Shown: positions 1 to 7,322 of the stretch, in pieces
Layout of the letters: each line of letters starts with the position of its first letter
Position numbering within the stretch: position 1 is the stretch's first letter
Assembly: GCF_900446215.1 (NCBI RefSeq)
Contig: NZ_UAQZ01000018.1
Location: forward strand, 275,195 to 339,194
From: Burkholderia cenocepacia
GTDB taxonomy: Bacteria; Pseudomonadota; Gammaproteobacteria; Burkholderiales; Burkholderiaceae
Length of the DNA stretch: 64,000 nt
Direction: 5' to 3'
Program-made: the position numbers and the translations under genes
Notes under the pieces: model-generated
Told to the model about the DNA's origin: nothing
Seen by the model: only the letters and a program-made list of their open reading frames with translations
The model's database searches: none

Positions 1-1085
1 AGCAGGTCGCCGAGCAGGTCCTTGATCATCTCGACGTTGTAGACCACGCCGTCGTACGTGCTTTGCGTGATCGTCAGGATGCGCGGCTTCATGTCCGGGT
101 TCTCGCGCAGCGCCTCGCGCGCGAACGGGTTCGCCTCGATCTTCTTGCGGATGTTCTCCGGCTTGAATTCGTCGCGCGGGATCGGCCCGATGATGCCGAA
201 ATGGTTGCGCGTCGGCGTGAGGAACACGGGAATCGCGCCCGTCATCGTGATCGCGTGCAGGATCGACTTGTGGCAGTTGCGGTCGACCAGCACGATGTCG
301 CCGGGCGCGACCGTCGCGTGCCAGACGATCTTGTTCGACGTCGACGTGCCGTTGGTCACGAAGAACAGGTGGTCGGCGCTGAAGATGCGCGCCGCGTTGC
401 GTTCGGACGCCGCCACCGGGCCGGTGTGGTCGAGCAGCTGGCCGAGTTCGTCCACCGCGTTGCACACGTCCGCGCGCAGCATGTTCTCGCCGAAGAACTG
501 GTGGAACATCTGGCCGAGCGGGTTCTTCAGGAACGCGACGCCGCCCGAGTGGCCCGGGCAGTGCCACGAGTACGAGCCTTCGTCCGCGTACTTGACGAGT
601 TCCTTGAAGAACGGCGGCGCGAGCGAATCGAGATAGACCTTCGCTTCACGGATGATGTGGCGCGCGACGAATTCCGGCGTGTCCTCGAACATGTGGATGA
701 AGCCGTGCAGTTCGCGCAGGATGTCGTTCGGCAGATGGCGCGACGTGCGCGTCTCGCCGTACAGGAAGATCGGGATGTCCGCGTTGCGGCGGCGCACTTC
801 GGTGACGAACGCGCGCAGCTCGATGATCGCGGTCGCGAGCTCGGGCAGCTCGCCGTCCGGGCCGATTTCGCCGAGCATGAGTTCGTCGTCGTCGATCGAC
901 AGGATGAAGCACGACGCGCGGCTCGATTGCTGCGCGAACGACGTCAGATCGCCGTAGCTCGTGAGGCCGAGGACTTCGACGCCCTCCTTCTCGATCGCTT
1001 CGGCCAACGCCCGGATGCCGGAGCCCGAGATGTTCTCGGAGCGGAAATCTTCGTCGATGATGACGACGGGGAAACGAAACTTCAT
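1..1085 (-). CDS. Orn/Lys/Arg decarboxylase, PLP-dependent (C-terminal part outside window)
   Basis: About 361 N-terminal residues of a fold-III basic amino acid decarboxylase; the rest lies left of the window. Residues 1-130 resemble the response-regulator-like wing domain. The catalytic domain begins near 150, with SWHCPGHSGG at 173-182 and the cofactor-phosphate loop GTSTSNK at 246-252. The PLP lysine would be further on and is not visible. The ATG at 1085 has GGAG upstream. Such enzymes decarboxylate lysine, arginine or ornithine to polyamine precursors in the cytoplasm. The substrate cannot be decided from this part. It lies 81 nt downstream of dcd on the same strand and may be co-transcribed. 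Confidence 0.9.
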   Translation of the reverse strand, partial: MKFRFPVVIIDEDFRSENISGSGIRALAEAIEKEGVEVLGLTSYGDLTSFAQQSSRASCFILSIDDDELMLGEIGPDGELPELATAIIELRAFVTEVRRRNADIPIFLYGETRTSRHLPNDILRELHGFIHMFEDTPEFVARHIIREAKVYLDSLAPPFFKELVKYADEGSYSWHCPGHSGGVAFLKNPLGQMFHQFFGENMLRADVCNAVDELGQLLDHTGPVAASERNAARIFSADHLFFVTNGTSTSNKIVWHATVAPGDIVLVDRNCHKSILHAITMTGAIPVFLTPTRNHFGIIGPIPRDEFKPENIRKKIEANPFAREALRENPDMKPRILTITQSTYDGVVYNVEMIKDLLGDL

Positions 1086-1166
1086 GGGCGATTCTCCAAA
1101 AAGAACGACCGCGGCGCGTCACGCGCAGCGGTCACCCGGAAACTGGTGAGACGTTATGCAACCAGA

Positions 1167-1736
1167 TCAGGTTTTCGGCAGCGTGACACCGCGCTGCCCC
1201 TGATACTTGCCGCCGCGATCGGCGTACGACACGTCGCACACCTCGTCGCTTTCGAAGAAGAGCACCTGCGCGACGCCTTCGTTCGCGTAGATCTTCGCGG
1301 GCAACGGCGTGGTGTTCGAGAATTCCAGCGTGACGTAGCCTTCCCACTCGGGTTCGAACGGCGTCACGTTGACGATGATCCCGCAGCGCGCGTAGGTCGA
1401 CTTGCCGAGGCAGACGGTGAGCACGGTGCGCGGGATGCGGAAATATTCGACGGTGCGGGCCAGCGCGAACGAGTTCGGCGGGATGATGCACACGTCGCCC
1501 TTGAAATCGACAAACGAACCCTCGTCGAAGTTCTTCGGATCGACGATCGTCGAGTTGATGTTGGTGAAGATCTTGAATTCGTCCGCGCAGCGGATGTCGT
1601 AGCCGTAGCTCGACGTGCCGTAGCTGACGATCCGGCGGCCGTCCTCGGACGCGCGGACCTGATCGGGCACGAACGGCTCGATCATCTTGTGCTCTTCGGC
1701 CATGCGCCGAATCCATTTGTCGGACTTGATGCTCAT
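1167..1736 (-). CDS. dcd: dCTP deaminase
   Basis: 189 residues, close to the usual 188-193. Dcd deaminates dCTP to dUTP, the main route to dUMP for thymidylate synthesis, and forms a cytoplasmic homotrimer. The conserved GKSTYARCG segment is at 111-119, and the catalytic glutamate falls at E138 in TLEFSN, the same number as in the E. coli enzyme. The C-terminal GGKYQGQRG, which closes over the nucleotide, is intact. The ATG is preceded by GGAGG. Nothing looks unusual apart from a GC-rich hairpin-forming leader shared with a Burkholderia-type intergenic repeat. Confidence 0.97.
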
Positions 1737-1750
1737 GCCAGCCTCCGCAG

Positions 1751-1812
1751 GGCCGTCCCGAGGCGGCTGGCCGTCCCCTCGGGGGACAGCGAACGAAGTG
1801 AGCGTTGGGGTC
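1751..1812. repeat. GC-rich intergenic repeat upstream of dcd
   Basis: A stretch containing a CCCCTCGGGGG-type hairpin followed by GCGAACGAAGTGAGCG. I recognise this style as a common Burkholderia intergenic motif. Sixteen bases of it (GTCCCCCGAGGGGACG on the minus strand) recur exactly at 28696-28711 inside the inverted-repeat element. The role is unknown; it may act as a transcript-end or leader hairpin for dcd. Confidence 0.4.
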
Positions 1813-1931
1813 GTTTCATATCAGGGCGCCTGGAAACGCTGCGTGACGGTCAGGGAGGGCCGCTCGCGCAAGGCGGCGGCCGGGAAAGGCGGACATTTTA
1901 CGCGATCATCGGCTCGCGCACGCGGCGGCCG

Positions 1932-2468
1932 TCAACGGATCACGCCGCAGGCCAGCGCGGGCCCCGCGCCATGCTGCGCAAACGCCGGGTCGCTCGCGTC
2001 GCGATGCACCAGCGCCGCACGGTTCATCGCCGAGCGCACGCCATCGAGGGCCAGATCGGGTGCGACGATGAAGCCGGCCGCGACGCCGTTCGCATCCGCA
2101 TGGATGTTGCCGAGATCGCCGGCAACGCGCGCGCCGGCGCGCAGCCGGTCGGCGGCCGGCGCGAACACCTGGCCGGCGCTCGAGCCGTCGCCCGCATTGC
2201 AGTCGCCGCGTTCGTGCACCTGCAGCGCGTGATCGCTGTTCGGCGGCAGGCCGACCAGGTTGTAGGTGACCTGCACGCCGTCCGGGCGCTCGACGAACGT
2301 CACCGCACCGCGCGCCTGCGAGCCGACCGTCGGCTGCAGCTGGGCGTCGGCCCGTTTTTCGTGCGACGAGGAAAAGGAGGTACAGCCGGCCAGCAGGCCC
2401 AGCGCGGCGGCGGCCAGCAGCGCGCGCTGCGCGCGGCCGGCGCGCACGCCGTGATGTCGTTGTTTCAT
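1932..2468 (-). CDS. SodC-fold lipoprotein with degenerate metal site
   Basis: 178 residues. I start it at the ATG at 2468 because a lipoprotein signal follows, with lipobox LLAGC and Cys at 29; longer readings add a non-signal Arg/Pro-rich extension. The rest aligns with Cu/Zn superoxide dismutase: ALQVHERGDC at 81-90, SAGQVFAP at 97-104, GDLGN at 117-121, AALVH at 151-155, LACGVI at 172-177. The disulfide cysteines (C90, C174) remain. Of the Cu ligands only H85 and H155 survive: the first His is Q83 and the bridging His is V101. Of the Zn ligands only D118 is clear, and the substrate-guiding Arg is A171. It is probably not a normal dismutase. Location is probably a periplasmic-facing membrane anchor. 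Confidence 0.85.
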   Translation of the reverse strand: MKQRHHGVRAGRAQRALLAAAALGLLAGCTSFSSSHEKRADAQLQPTVGSQARGAVTFVERPDGVQVTYNLVGLPPNSDHALQVHERGDCNAGDGSSAGQVFAPAADRLRAGARVAGDLGNIHADANGVAAGFIVAPDLALDGVRSAMNRAALVHRDASDPAFAQHGAGPALACGVIR

Positions 2469-2601
2469 TCGATCCTCATGCCGGCTGACGGCCGTTTGAC
2501 ACGGCGGCCGCGCCGGGCGGGTAAAGGGACCCGGGAAAAGTCGCCATGATACCGCGCCTCGCGGCGCCGTAAACAGCGTGAGGCCCCGCCCCGCAAGGGT
2601 T

Positions 2602-3693
2602 TTACGTATTTTGAACAACGATCGACGGGAACTTCGACGTCATGTCGCGCGATCGCTCGGCAATCGCCAGCGCCACCCCGCGCGCGATGTCGCGGTAACG
2701 ACGCGCGAGCGCGCCGTCCGGCTCGGCCGCGACCGTCGGCGTGCCGCTGTCGGCGCGCTCGCGGATCGCGATGTCGAGCGGGAGGCTGCCGAGCACGTTC
2801 ACGCCGTAATCCTGCGCCATCCGCTCCGCCCCGCCCGCGCCGAAGATGTGCTCTTCGTGGCCGCAGTTCGAGCAGATGTGGATGCTCATGTTCTCGACGA
2901 TGCCGAGGATCGGAATCCCGACCTTCTCGAACATCTTCAGCCCCTTCTTCGCGTCCAGCAGCGCGATGTCCTGCGGCGTCGTGACGATCACCGCGCCGGT
3001 GACGGGCACGCGCTGCGCGAGCGTGAGCTGGATGTCGCCCGTGCCGGGCGGCATGTCGACGATCAGGTAGTCGAGCTCGCGCCAGTTGGTCTGGCGCAGC
3101 AGCTGCTCGAGGGCCGACGTCGCCATCGGGCCGCGCCACACCATCGGGTTGTCTTCCTCGATCAGGAAGCCGATCGAGTTCGCCTGCAGCCCGTGGCCGA
3201 CCAGCGGGTTCATCGACTGGTTGTCGGGCGACTCGGGGCGCTGGCCGTGGATGCCCAGCATCGTCGGTAGCGACGGGCCGTAGATGTCGGCGTCGAGAAT
3301 GCCGACCGACGCGCCTTCCGCGGCCAGCGCCAGCGCGAGGTTCACGGCCGTCGTGCTCTTGCCGACGCCGCCCTTGCCCGACGCGACCGCGACGATGTTC
3401 TTCACATTCGGCAACAGCTTCACGCCGCGCTGCACCGTATGCGCGACGATCTCCTGCGACACGGCGACGCGTGCGTCGCGCACGCCCGGCACGGCCTGGA
3501 GCGCCGCGGCGACGCGCGCACGCACGTCGTCGTGCTGGCTGCGCGCCGGATAACCGAGCACCACGTCGAGCGCCACGACATCGCCGTCGATCGCGACGTT
3601 GCGCACGCCCTTGTTCGCCGCGTACGGGCGGCCGGTATTGGGGTCGACGACTGCCGCCAGCGCGGCGTCGACTTGTGCCCGGTCAATGCTCAT
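2602..3693 (-). CDS. apbC: Fe-S cluster carrier ATPase ApbC/Mrp
   Basis: 363 residues. An N-terminal MIP18-like domain (about 1-85) is followed by a P-loop ATPase with the deviant Walker A SGKGGVGKST at 105-114. The Fe-S carrier pair C274-x2-C277 (CSNC) is present. Family role: binds and transfers [4Fe-4S] clusters to apoproteins in the cytoplasm as a homodimer. The start at 3693 matches the family N terminus (MSIDRAQV); upstream codons in the same frame are not conserved-looking. It reads away from the OmpA lipoprotein gene across a 352-nt AT-richer region holding both promoters. Confidence 0.95.
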   Translation of the reverse strand: MSIDRAQVDAALAAVVDPNTGRPYAANKGVRNVAIDGDVVALDVVLGYPARSQHDDVRARVAAALQAVPGVRDARVAVSQEIVAHTVQRGVKLLPNVKNIVAVASGKGGVGKSTTAVNLALALAAEGASVGILDADIYGPSLPTMLGIHGQRPESPDNQSMNPLVGHGLQANSIGFLIEEDNPMVWRGPMATSALEQLLRQTNWRELDYLIVDMPPGTGDIQLTLAQRVPVTGAVIVTTPQDIALLDAKKGLKMFEKVGIPILGIVENMSIHICSNCGHEEHIFGAGGAERMAQDYGVNVLGSLPLDIAIRERADSGTPTVAAEPDGALARRYRDIARGVALAIAERSRDMTSKFPSIVVQNT

Positions 3694-4045
3694 CGAAACT
3701 CCGTGAAAACGTTTTTCTCGCGCGCAAACGTCAAAAAATATCAAATTACGCTGCGAAAATCGGGAAAAGTGAAAGAATCTGTTGCACGCCATTGCGCGAA
3801 CGCGCGACCCGGCGCACTCTTCGCGTGCGGCACGCTATAGGGCCAAATCGGCCACTAACCGCCTATATTGTAGAGGCTGACGCGTCGCGCTGTCCGAACA
3901 GCCACGCTGACGGACAGGGCATGCGACCGCCTCGGCGGCTGCCGCGAGCGCAGGCCGGCCTTCCTTTTTCGGACGGCCCGCGCAGGGAGCCGTAACTGTT
4001 GTTTGTCGTCGTTGTCGACTCGTTCAACCAAGAGAGGAATCCAAG
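3694..4045. promoter_or_regulatory. Divergent apbC / ompA-like intergenic region
   Basis: 352 nt with no convincing gene. The apbC side is AT-rich. Towards the OmpA gene there is a possible -10 TATATT at 3864-3869 and, beyond it, a hairpin with arms CTGTCCG/CGGACAG (about 3891-3918). This would give an mRNA leader of roughly 170 nt, long enough for RNA-level control. The ribosome binding site for the lipoprotein is AGAGGAA just before 4046. Confidence 0.4.
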
Positions 4046-4693
4046 ATGAACATGAAAATCGCGACTCGCCTGTCCGTATTCGCACTCGCCGGCGCACTGC
4101 TGGCAGGCTGCGCCACGCAGCAAGGCAACAATACGGCCGTCGGCACCGGCACGGGTGCGGCGCTGGGCGCGGGGATCGGCGCGCTGGCCGGTGGCGGCAA
4201 GGGCGCGGCGATCGGCGCGGGCGTCGGCGCACTGGTCGGTGGCGTGACGGGTTACAACTGGCAAGCGATCAAGAACAAGCTCGCACCGTCGGCAGCGCAG
4301 ACGGGCACGCAGGTGACCGAGCAGCCGGACGGCTCGCTGAAGCTGAACGTGCCGAGCTCGGTCACGTTCGCGACGAACCAGTACGCGATCACGCCGGCGT
4401 TCACGCCGCTGCTGAACGACCTCGCGACGACGCTGAACCAGAACCCGCAAGTGACGGCATCGATCGTCGGCTACACGGACAGCACGGGCTCGGCCCAGCT
4501 GAACCAGACGCTGTCGCAGAATCGCGCGCAAAGCGTCGTGAACGCGCTCGTGCAGCGCGGCGTGAACGGCGGCCGCCTGTCGGCGCAAGGCATGGGCGCA
4601 TCGAACCCGATCGCGGACAACGCGACCGAAGCCGGCCGCGCACAGAACCGCCGCGTCGAGATCTACCTGCGCGCACCGCAACAGCATCAGTAA
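4046..4693 (+). CDS. OmpA-family peptidoglycan-associated lipoprotein with glycine zipper
   Basis: 215 residues. Lipoprotein signal with LLAGC (Cys22). A glycine-zipper segment (about 34-69, repeated GxGxG/GAGIGAL units) is likely membrane-associated. An OmpA-like domain follows from about 100 to the end, with TDSTG (the peptidoglycan-contacting Asp) and the terminal NRRVEIYL (Arg contact). It resembles YiaD-type proteins: outer-membrane anchored and gripping the cell wall through diaminopimelate. It stands alone, followed by a run of three hairpins before metG. Confidence 0.93.
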   Translation: MNMKIATRLSVFALAGALLAGCATQQGNNTAVGTGTGAALGAGIGALAGGGKGAAIGAGVGALVGGVTGYNWQAIKNKLAPSAAQTGTQVTEQPDGSLKLNVPSSVTFATNQYAITPAFTPLLNDLATTLNQNPQVTASIVGYTDSTGSAQLNQTLSQNRAQSVVNALVQRGVNGGRLSAQGMGASNPIADNATEAGRAQNRRVEIYLRAPQQHQ

Positions 4694-4713
4694 GCGCGAC
4701 CACGAGAGGAATC

Positions 4714-4764
4714 GTGCGGGCAGCCTGCCCGCACAGCCCCGCCTGGCAAGGCTTTGGGCGGGGC
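4714..4764 (+). other. Two consecutive strong hairpins downstream of the ompA-like gene
   Basis: Hairpin 1 has 9-bp arms GTGCGGGCA/TGCCCGCAC (4714-4734). Hairpin 2 has 8-bp arms GCCCCGCC/GGCGGGGC (4736-4764). Neither has a U-tract, so they may stabilise the lipoprotein mRNA 3' end rather than end transcription. Confidence 0.5.
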
Positions 4765-4875
4765 CGGTAACAAATCGAAAAAATTTTCGAACTTCTGTCG
4801 CAGGCCGTGGTCAGTATTTACGGTACGCGGCTGGTGTTGCCGGCGCGTCACCATTCTCCTCTTGTCGTTGTTGCT

Positions 4876-4905
4876 CCGGGGCCGTATCCGCCCCGGTTTT
4901 TTTTT
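4876..4905 (+). terminator. Rho-independent terminator between ompA-like gene and metG
   Basis: 7-bp arms CCGGGGC/GCCCCGG with a 7-nt loop, followed by nine T residues (4897-4905). It lies 168 nt before the metG start. It could end the lipoprotein transcript, an unannotated small RNA from the 4770-4875 stretch, or a metG leader. The rest of the 4694-5073 gap shows a possible TAGAAT -10 box near 5025 for metG and no gene. Confidence 0.75.
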
Positions 4906-5073
4906 GCCCGGAGAATTCGTGCTGCGCTGCAGCACAACGTCGCCGGGCATGCCGCGTGTGCGGCCTCGCCCCTTCCGCCGCCCGGTCCGCGGCGCCGGCC
5001 CGCCGCGCTGGCCCGCGCCCCTGCTAGAATCGCAGTTTCCCGTCGTTTTTCCCGCTGTTCTTCTCCAGACCCT

Positions 5074-7230
5074 ATGTCCGCATCCGACCTCACTTCCGTG
5101 CAGGCTGCGGCGCCGCAAGGCAGCCGCCAGATCCTCGTTACGTCCGCACTGCCCTATGCCAACGGGCAGATCCACATCGGCCACCTGGTCGAGTACATCC
5201 AGACCGACATCTGGGTGCGGGCGCTGCGAATGCATGGCCATGAGGTCTACTACATCGGCGCCGACGATACGCACGGCACGCCGATCATGCTGCGCGCGGA
5301 GAAGGAAGGCCTGACCCCGAAGCAGCTGATCGACCGCGTGTGGACCGAGCACAAGCGCGACTTCGACAGCTTCGGCGTGTCGTTCGACAACTTCTACTCG
5401 ACCGATTCGGACGAGAACCGCGTGCTGAGCGAGAAGATCTATCTCGCGCTGCAGGAAGCCGGCCTGATCGCCGAGCGCGAAATCGAACAGGCGTACGATC
5501 CGGTCAAGGAAATGTTCCTGCCGGACCGCTTCATCAAGGGCGAGTGTCCGAAGTGCCACGCGAAGGACCAGTACGGCGACAACTGCGAAGTGTGCGGCTC
5601 GACCTACCTGCCGACCGAACTGCTGAACCCGTATTCGGTCGTGTCCGGCGCGACGCCGGTGCGCAAGACCTCGAAGCACTACTTCTTCCGCCTGTCCGAC
5701 CCGCGCTGCGAATCGTTCCTGCGCGAATGGGTGAGCGGCCTCGCACAGCCCGAAGCGACCAACAAGATGCGCGAATGGCTCGGCGACGCGGGCGAAGCCA
5801 AGCTCGCCGACTGGGACATCTCGCGTGACGCGCCGTACTTCGGCTTCGAGATTCCGGGCGCGCCCGGCAAGTATTTCTACGTGTGGCTCGATGCGCCGGT
5901 CGGCTACTACGCGAGCTTCAAGAACCTGTGCGAGCGCAACGGCATCGATTTCGATGCGTGGATCCGTCCCGGCTCGAAGGCCGAGCAGTACCACTTCATC
6001 GGCAAGGACATCCTGTACTTCCACACGCTGTTCTGGCCCGCGATGCTCGAGTTCTCGGGCCACCGCACGCCGACCAACGTGTTCGCGCACGGCTTCCTGA
6101 CCGTCGACGGCGCGAAGATGTCGAAATCGCGCGGCACGTTCATCACCGCGCAGAGCTACATCGACACCGGCCTGAACCCGGAGTGGCTGCGCTACTACTT
6201 CGCCGCGAAGCTGAACGCGACGATGGAAGACATCGACCTGAACCTCGACGACTTCCAGGCGCGCGTGAACAGCGATCTCGTCGGCAAGTATGTGAACATC
6301 GCGAGCCGCGCGGCCGGCTTCCTGATCAAGCGTTTCGACGGCCGCGTGCAGGACAGCGCGATGAATCATCCGCTCGTCGCGAAGCTGCGCGATGCGATTC
6401 CGCAGATCGCCGCGAGCTACGAAGCGCGCGAATACGGCCGCGCGCTGCGCCACACGATGGAGCTCGCGGACGAAGTGAACGCATACGTCGACGGCGCGAA
6501 GCCGTGGGATCTCGCGAAGGATCCGGCCAACGCGGTCGCGCTGCACGAAACCTGCAGCGTGAGCCTCGAGGCCTTCCGCCTGCTGTCGCTCGCGCTGAAG
6601 CCGGTGATGCCGCGCGTCGCCGCAGCGGTCGAGGCGTTCTTCGGGATCGCGCCGCTCGCGTGGGCCGATGCCGCGAAGCCGCTGTCGTCGGCGCAGCCGA
6701 TCAAGGCGTACCAGCACCTGATGACGCGCGTCGATGCGAAGCAGATCGAAGCGCTGCTCGCCGCGAACCGCGATTCGCTGCAGGCCGATGCAGCCGGCGC
6801 GGCCGCCGGCGGCGCCAATGCTGCGAAGGACGCGAAGAGCAACGCCAAGGCGAACGCGAAGCCGGCCGTCGTGAACGGCGCCGACGACGCGCCGATCTCG
6901 ATCGACGATTTCGCGAAGATCGACCTGCGCATCGCGAAGATCGTCGCGTGCCAGGCGGTCGAAGGATCGGACAAGCTGCTGCAGCTCACGCTCGACGTCG
7001 GCGAGGAAAAGACCCGCAACGTGTTCTCGGGCATCAAGTCCGCGTACCAGCCCGAGCAGCTCGTCGGCAAGCTGACCGTGATGGTCGCGAATCTCGCGCC
7101 GCGCAAGATGAAGTTCGGCCTGTCCGAAGGGATGGTGCTCGCCGCGTCGGCCACCGACGAGAAGGCGGAACCGGGCCTCTACATCCTCGAACCGCACAGC
7201 GGCGCGAAGCCCGGCATGCGCGTGAAGTAA
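5074..7230 (+). CDS. metG: Methionyl-tRNA synthetase
   Basis: 718 residues; charges tRNA-Met and tRNA-fMet in the cytoplasm. Class I signatures are HIGH at 34-37 and KMSKS at 348-352. The inserted zinc knuckle uses C158, C161, C171 and C174. A linker rich in Ala/Asn/Lys (about 570-605) leads to a C-terminal tRNA-binding domain (about 610-718) that dimerises the enzyme. The ATG at 5074 gives the family N terminus; the frame stays open upstream but without matching sequence. It is the only gene of its unit and ends at a strong terminator. Confidence 0.98.
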   Translation: MSASDLTSVQAAAPQGSRQILVTSALPYANGQIHIGHLVEYIQTDIWVRALRMHGHEVYYIGADDTHGTPIMLRAEKEGLTPKQLIDRVWTEHKRDFDSFGVSFDNFYSTDSDENRVLSEKIYLALQEAGLIAEREIEQAYDPVKEMFLPDRFIKGECPKCHAKDQYGDNCEVCGSTYLPTELLNPYSVVSGATPVRKTSKHYFFRLSDPRCESFLREWVSGLAQPEATNKMREWLGDAGEAKLADWDISRDAPYFGFEIPGAPGKYFYVWLDAPVGYYASFKNLCERNGIDFDAWIRPGSKAEQYHFIGKDILYFHTLFWPAMLEFSGHRTPTNVFAHGFLTVDGAKMSKSRGTFITAQSYIDTGLNPEWLRYYFAAKLNATMEDIDLNLDDFQARVNSDLVGKYVNIASRAAGFLIKRFDGRVQDSAMNHPLVAKLRDAIPQIAASYEAREYGRALRHTMELADEVNAYVDGAKPWDLAKDPANAVALHETCSVSLEAFRLLSLALKPVMPRVAAAVEAFFGIAPLAWADAAKPLSSAQPIKAYQHLMTRVDAKQIEALLAANRDSLQADAAGAAAGGANAAKDAKSNAKANAKPAVVNGADDAPISIDDFAKIDLRIAKIVACQAVEGSDKLLQLTLDVGEEKTRNVFSGIKSAYQPEQLVGKLTVMVANLAPRKMKFGLSEGMVLAASATDEKAEPGLYILEPHSGAKPGMRVK

Positions 7231-7257
7231 GCAGAACGCACTGCTGCCGCCGCAAAA

Positions 7258-7294
7258 AAGCCCCGCACGATGTCGAATCGTGCGGGGCTTTTTT
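7258..7294. terminator. Bidirectional terminator between metG and tamB
   Basis: Near-perfect 14-bp arms AAGCCCCGCACGAT/ATCGTGCGGGGCTT around a 5-nt loop. There are A residues on the left and T residues on the right, so it can serve metG (plus) and tamB (minus), whose 3' ends face each other. Confidence 0.9.
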
Positions 7295-7322
7295 ATCGCT
7301 GCCCGGTAAGCCGCATCCGCCG

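Noticed and set aside
63..2549. 828-codon plus-strand frame opposite the decarboxylase, dcd and SodC-like genes
   Set aside because: Shadow of real minus-strand genes with no recognisable protein features.
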